From: Membranipora membranacea | Taxonomy: Eukaryota; Bryozoa; Gymnolaemata; Cheilostomatida; Membraniporidae | Length of the DNA: 64,000 bases | Direction of reading: 5' to 3' | NCBI GenBank assembly: GCA_914767715.1 | Contig: OU612067.1 | Span: 28,992,162-29,056,161, forward strand | Shown: positions 60,035-64,000 of the stretch, one piece after another | How positions within the stretch are numbered: the stretch's first letter is position 1 | How the letters are laid out: every line of letters starts with the position of its first letter | The notes under the pieces: model-generated | Database searches by the model: none | Told to the model about the DNA's origin: nothing | Seen by the model: only the letters and a program-made list of their open reading frames with translations | Translations under genes and position numbers: made by a program

Positions 60035-63000
60035 GGTTAAATCCTAAATAATCAGCCTCAGTTGAGATAAGTTCTCATTTTAGATAAGTTTTATAATGCG
60101 GCTTTCTGACGTCCAAATAAGTCTTGAACCCTTCTAGATGTCAGGTTTTGATGGCTTTACTAACCTAACCATGCTATTCAAGCTAGTCAATCTCTGCAAT
60201 TTAAAAATGAAAATTAGAAGTAAGCTGAGGTTATGTTTACATAATATGCAGATTCAATCAAGTTTCCAATTAATTTCCGGCAGCTTTGATCTTTAGCAAA
60301 CAAATTTATTGGTTGTATTCAAAAATCGAATTGATGAAAACTATTTGCATAGCATGAAAGTCTCTGACCAGTCGGTTGGCATAAATATCCACAAGTGCAA
60401 TTAGAATCTAACATTGAGACAGGGGACATCATACAAATTACCAGATAAAATAATATTGGTGTTAATAACCATATTATTAACATATTTATTCTTTATTATT
60501 CTAATAATCTATTTAATTGTTTAGACTTATGCAAGTAATTTTATTGATTCTCATCGATGTACCAACCAACAGGTGCATAACCTTTACTTGGTTGTATGAC
60601 GTAGGAAGCCTCAAAGTAAGAGCATATATGCTCTTATACTTTGATTTGTATAGCTGAATTACTTATAATTATGCTAACGTAAACACCTAAAACTGTTGGG
60701 GAAAGGCCTCTCAAACATTTAGCTTTATAATTATATATATCTTGCTATATTAGAACATAACAATCATATTCAAGATTCATATTAAATGTAACTTGGAGTC
60801 ACAAAGGTTAGTACACTAATGATAATACAGGGTTAATGTAATGTGATGATAGCAGGGCGTATAACGTGTTTAATAATTCTGTTAATTTCCAAAGTTGTCA
60901 AATCAAGGTCGATGCTCAAAACTGGCAGTTTTTGATATCATTATTATTGCGATGTGATACAAGTCGCCCATCAATTACATTAATTCAGAGAAACATGGAT
61001 TCTGTACATATTGCTGTGGGAATATCTCACTTAGAAAGTATGAGAAACTGAACCCTGCAGCTGACCAGTTTGATGTAGCTCACATGATCAACTTCATTAC
61101 TGTTCAACCAAATCTAAGATTACATCTTTTTCAGTGTTCGATAGGGAGTTATATGCACATGTTGGTGGGTGAGGCAATTCTCAAAACAGTCTTTACTCGC
61201 TAAGCTTAATCCTGCTATCAAATATGGTAAGAACATACTCATTTCATAATGCTATTTCTAATGTGTTATAAGTGTATGATTACACCATTTATATGAATAT
61301 GGTTAGAGCAATGCGTCACTAATGTGAACTGAATCTCAATATCAACAGCCAACCAAATGAGAAACCAAATTTCTAGCACATGACATTCAGCAGTGCGAGT
61401 GCATTACACAGCTGTTACATAGAGTAGAGAAAACGATGCAAGCCATAACAAACACAATACACAGTCAGAAACAGATCATACAGACATGGTTCTCACAGTC
61501 AGGCCTTAATTCCAGGCTAAGCTTTTAAAAAATGACCGACTTCCCACCGCAAAGTATAATAGCATCCAAATTAAAATGGTGAAGTTTTGAGATGGGCGAA
61601 AAGGATCTAGAGTAATAGATTATTTATTATTTAACTCGTTTTTGTTTTTTCAAACATCGCTTGTGAAAGCCTCAACAAAAGTTTACAAATGTCCAGATAC
61701 TGCAAGTGTTATCCTCATATAGTCACAGAGTCGTTTTCTGTATGTGAAATACTGTATTTATACTAGGATCTCATGGTTATAGGCAGTAAACTAGTAAAGG
61801 TATTTTCTATTTAACTGGAGAACACAAAAAAGGAGGTATCAGTAAAGCCATTGATTTCGGTGTAAAATATTGATAGCATTTGAATTCAATCATCCAAAGA
61901 TTATACAAGCAGGGATAACTATGCGTTGTAGAGCATACCTCAAATAATGCTAGAACATCATTGAGCTATTGCTGCTTGTTGGTGCAAGACATTCGGTAGT
62001 AACTCTCCATGCATTTATAGCCTGATATACATTACAATCATTCAGTCAGTTTGGCTCAGTGGTAAGCACGTCTGCCATTAGACCAGCCGATTGTGGGTTC
62101 AAACAAATGTCGTTTCAACTTTGACTGATCACAAAGGAACCCTCCTGTATGGTATAGCTCTGTACAGGAGGATGCTGTCATCAACCACTGCAGCTCTGGC
62201 CTTGTAATTATATGCTTCACGCTGGGTTAAAGCTGCCAGTGGTTGAAAAGTGGCACTAATGACTTGGAACCCTAGTGGTCACTACAAAAACCTCTTTCTA
62301 TCAGCACCTCAGTGCAGTCATTGTCTACATAGACAGACAGCAAAATTATAATTATACATTACAATTTCACCTGTTATTTTAGTCAATTGAAACATAAGTC
62401 ATGATATCAAATTTTTGTTTTTATTCTGCGAAAAGTCACAGTTCAAAGCTGTGATAAGCAAAAACTATTAGCAATGCCAACTAAAACATCTTGAAAGTTT
62501 TTATTATACACCCCATATTAAATTTTCACACTGGTGTGGATATATCACAAGACATTAGGTCTCAATCTGTTACCAGTAGTTAAGGTAGGAGGCCTATGAT
62601 TTAATGCAAAATTTGCAGCGAGTCTTCAGGTGTGATAGACAGAAAATTATAGTGGTTCAAGAGTCAATATTTTTGGATTAAACTACCGGCAAAACAAAAA
62701 ATTAATAAATATTGTTTTAGGTCATCATCACCTAGTCAAAAACTTTATGAGATTACCTCTATACATTAATCTTGTGATGCCCTACCACATGCAGGGTACA
62801 AGGCGGAAATTTGCATGTTTTTTATGAAGTAATAGATTTATCTTATCATGGAACAAGAGAGAATAACTTTCTATTTGTTTGCACACTGTTTCTATATAAG
62901 AAACTTATAACTCAAATCACCATCGGATCACCATGCACAACTCATGGCCATGTCAAGCCCAAAGGCAGATATCCGACACAATCGCTTTGATGTTACATGT

Positions 63001-63526
63001 GTGGTATAATTTCTGATTTATTATTCTATGCAAACACAATTATAAATAAAATTTGAACCAAAAAAAAGTCTTTTGATTGCATGATCAATCCTAAAAAACA
63101 AAATGGAAGAAGACAATTTTGATATAACTGGACGGATTGTGAATGAAAAAAATAAATGATAGGGTATAATTATTAAACTTGAAATATATAAAATGTATCG
63201 AAGTAAACAATACAGTTTAAGTGCTCAAATAATCCCCAACATGTTTGTATCGACATCTCATTATCAACCATATGCAATGGGGACGTGGTTGATGACGGAG
63301 TGCCAATACTGGGAACTTAGGACTGTTTGATAACCCTAAACTAAGATAAGGGGTACATAATAGAATTATGCCTTTAAATGAGTCAACCATATGCATTATG
63401 CATCGGACAACTATCCCAGGTTTGAGCGAGGCAATAAGAAAAATTAATATCAAACTCTCTTCTCTACCTGTTTGAAAATGAAGTTTTGTATTCGACAGTT
63501 TAAAAAAAGTGATGGTGGCAGCTTTG
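60035..63526. other. 3.5 kb without recognised protein gene
   Basis: Upstream of the PHF24-like gene and downstream of the LITAF gene. It contains a SINE at 62045 and a small hairpin near 60617-60648 (CAAAGTAAGAGCATA ... TATGCTCTTATACTTTG). No exon was recognised. Confidence 0.5.
62045..62330 (+). repeat. tRNA-derived SINE candidate
   Basis: CAGTCAGTTTGGCTCAGTGG then TAAGCACGTCTGCC (A box and D arm), and GATTGTGGGTTCAAACAAAT (B box) are spaced like a tRNA. A body with the hairpin CCTCCTGTA / TACAGGAGG (62143-62172) follows. The anticodon arm is imperfect, so a functional tRNA is unlikely. Confidence 0.6.
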
Positions 63527-64000
63527 TCACATTCGCTTTTTCTCACCCACCATTCTTTGACAGTTAGGACAGTGATGTACAACGTCTTTACAGTCAGGTA
63601 TACAGAATGGTATGAAGCTGCAAAGCCACAACCTGTAAATAGAATTAAATCAAATGGAGTCAATTAGGAAAATAAAGAGCAGATTATTGAAGAGATGCGC
63701 TTTATTCGCAGCCACAATTTGACTTCAAACATGTAGGGCTGAGTCAACTGGAGAGATCCGCGTTCTATGACTTGCTAGTTTTTTAGCTATCGTTAAAATA
63801 TTAAATATTTCATGTTGTATTTTCTTCCGTGTATGAAAAGAAACAAGGAAAAATAAAAGAAGCAAAATAGCCTAAGGTTATAAGGCCTAAGATTGAAAAC
63901 TTTCATAAAACAAACATTCTTGCAACAACTTGCAACTTACCCAAAGAAGGCGAGCCCGAGGCAGACAAGCCAGGCTAACAATCCAACTCTGTAGCTGACA
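63527..64000 (-). CDS. LITAF-domain protein, last two coding exons (continues past the window)
   Basis: Exon 63941 to beyond 64000 ends at a GTAAGT donor. Exon 63632-63527 follows a TTTACAG acceptor and ends at TGA; the phase 2 junction is open. Visible product: VSYRVGLLAWLVCLGLAFFG, then LWLCSFIPFCIPDCKDVVHH, then CPNCQRMVGEKKRM and the stop. This is the second half of a LITAF (SIMPLE-like) domain: the hydrophobic membrane-inserting helix, the short Cys-containing connector and the HxCPxC-type zinc knuckle. LITAF proteins sit on the cytosolic face of late endosomes and lysosomes as monotopic membrane proteins. The N-terminal Pro-rich part and first CxxC lie off the right edge. Vertebrates have LITAF and CDIP1; I cannot tell which is closer, so no symbol is given. 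Confidence 0.88.

Noticed and set aside
62045-62120. Functional tRNA gene
   Set aside because: A and B boxes are present but the anticodon arm and acceptor stem do not pair properly; SINE head preferred.
63217-63663. 148-codon minus-strand frame with GCGFAASYHSVYLTVK
   Set aside because: It covers the LITAF last exon in the wrong frame; the +1 frame has the HxCPxC knuckle and joins the upstream exon in phase.

Overview
This window looks like nuclear DNA of an AT-rich invertebrate animal. The genes are split into many short exons with GT..AG introns. Several encode animal-only families (pentraxin, PLGRKT, BSDC1-like, PHF24-like, LITAF). Non-LTR retroelements, a P-type DNA transposon, tRNA-like SINEs and foldback elements fill the spaces. 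The sequence alone does not fix the phylum. All gene models were assembled by eye from splice signals, frame continuity and remembered family features; no search was run.

Layout, left to right. At 0.3-1.5 kb (- strand) lies the 3' part of a gene with a SAM-like domain. From 2.0 to 14.5 kb is a repeat field: two diverged copies of a ~5 kb unit (2008-6874 and 8992-14453), each carrying remains of a Jockey/CR1-like reverse transcriptase, with a 165-bp repeat family and a minisatellite between them. At 14.8-18.8 kb (+) is a secreted lectin-like protein joining a peritrophin-type chitin-binding (CBM14) domain to a pentraxin domain. From 18.8 to 25.8 kb I see no gene, only SINEs, hairpins and short duplications.

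At 25.8-27.6 kb (+) is a plasminogen receptor PLGRKT homologue, followed by a ten-exon BSD-domain protein like BSDC1 (28.8-34.6 kb, +). At 37.4-51.7 kb are two divergently transcribed paralogues. Both encode signal-peptide proteins with beta-rich, cysteine-free ectodomains and a hydrophobic C-terminal tail that suggests a GPI anchor; intron phases are identical. I do not recognise this family, and it is the best candidate for something undescribed. The last large intron of the right-hand paralogue holds a complete but dead P-element-like transposon (44784-50698) with unusually long terminal inverted repeats (~440 bp) and a THAP-domain transposase, itself interrupted by a 235-bp MITE with an exact 8-bp target duplication.

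From 51.7 to 57.3 kb there is no clear gene. At 57.3-60.0 kb (-) is a PHF24-like protein: N-myristoylation motif, PHD-type zinc finger, EF-hands. The right edge (63.5-64.0 kb, -) holds the last two coding exons of a LITAF-domain protein.

The genes do not form an obvious pathway. The pentraxin and the two surface proteins would act outside the cell (recognition or adhesion, by inference). PLGRKT, LITAF and PHF24-like products are membrane-associated, and BSDC1-like is an intracellular protein of poorly known role.
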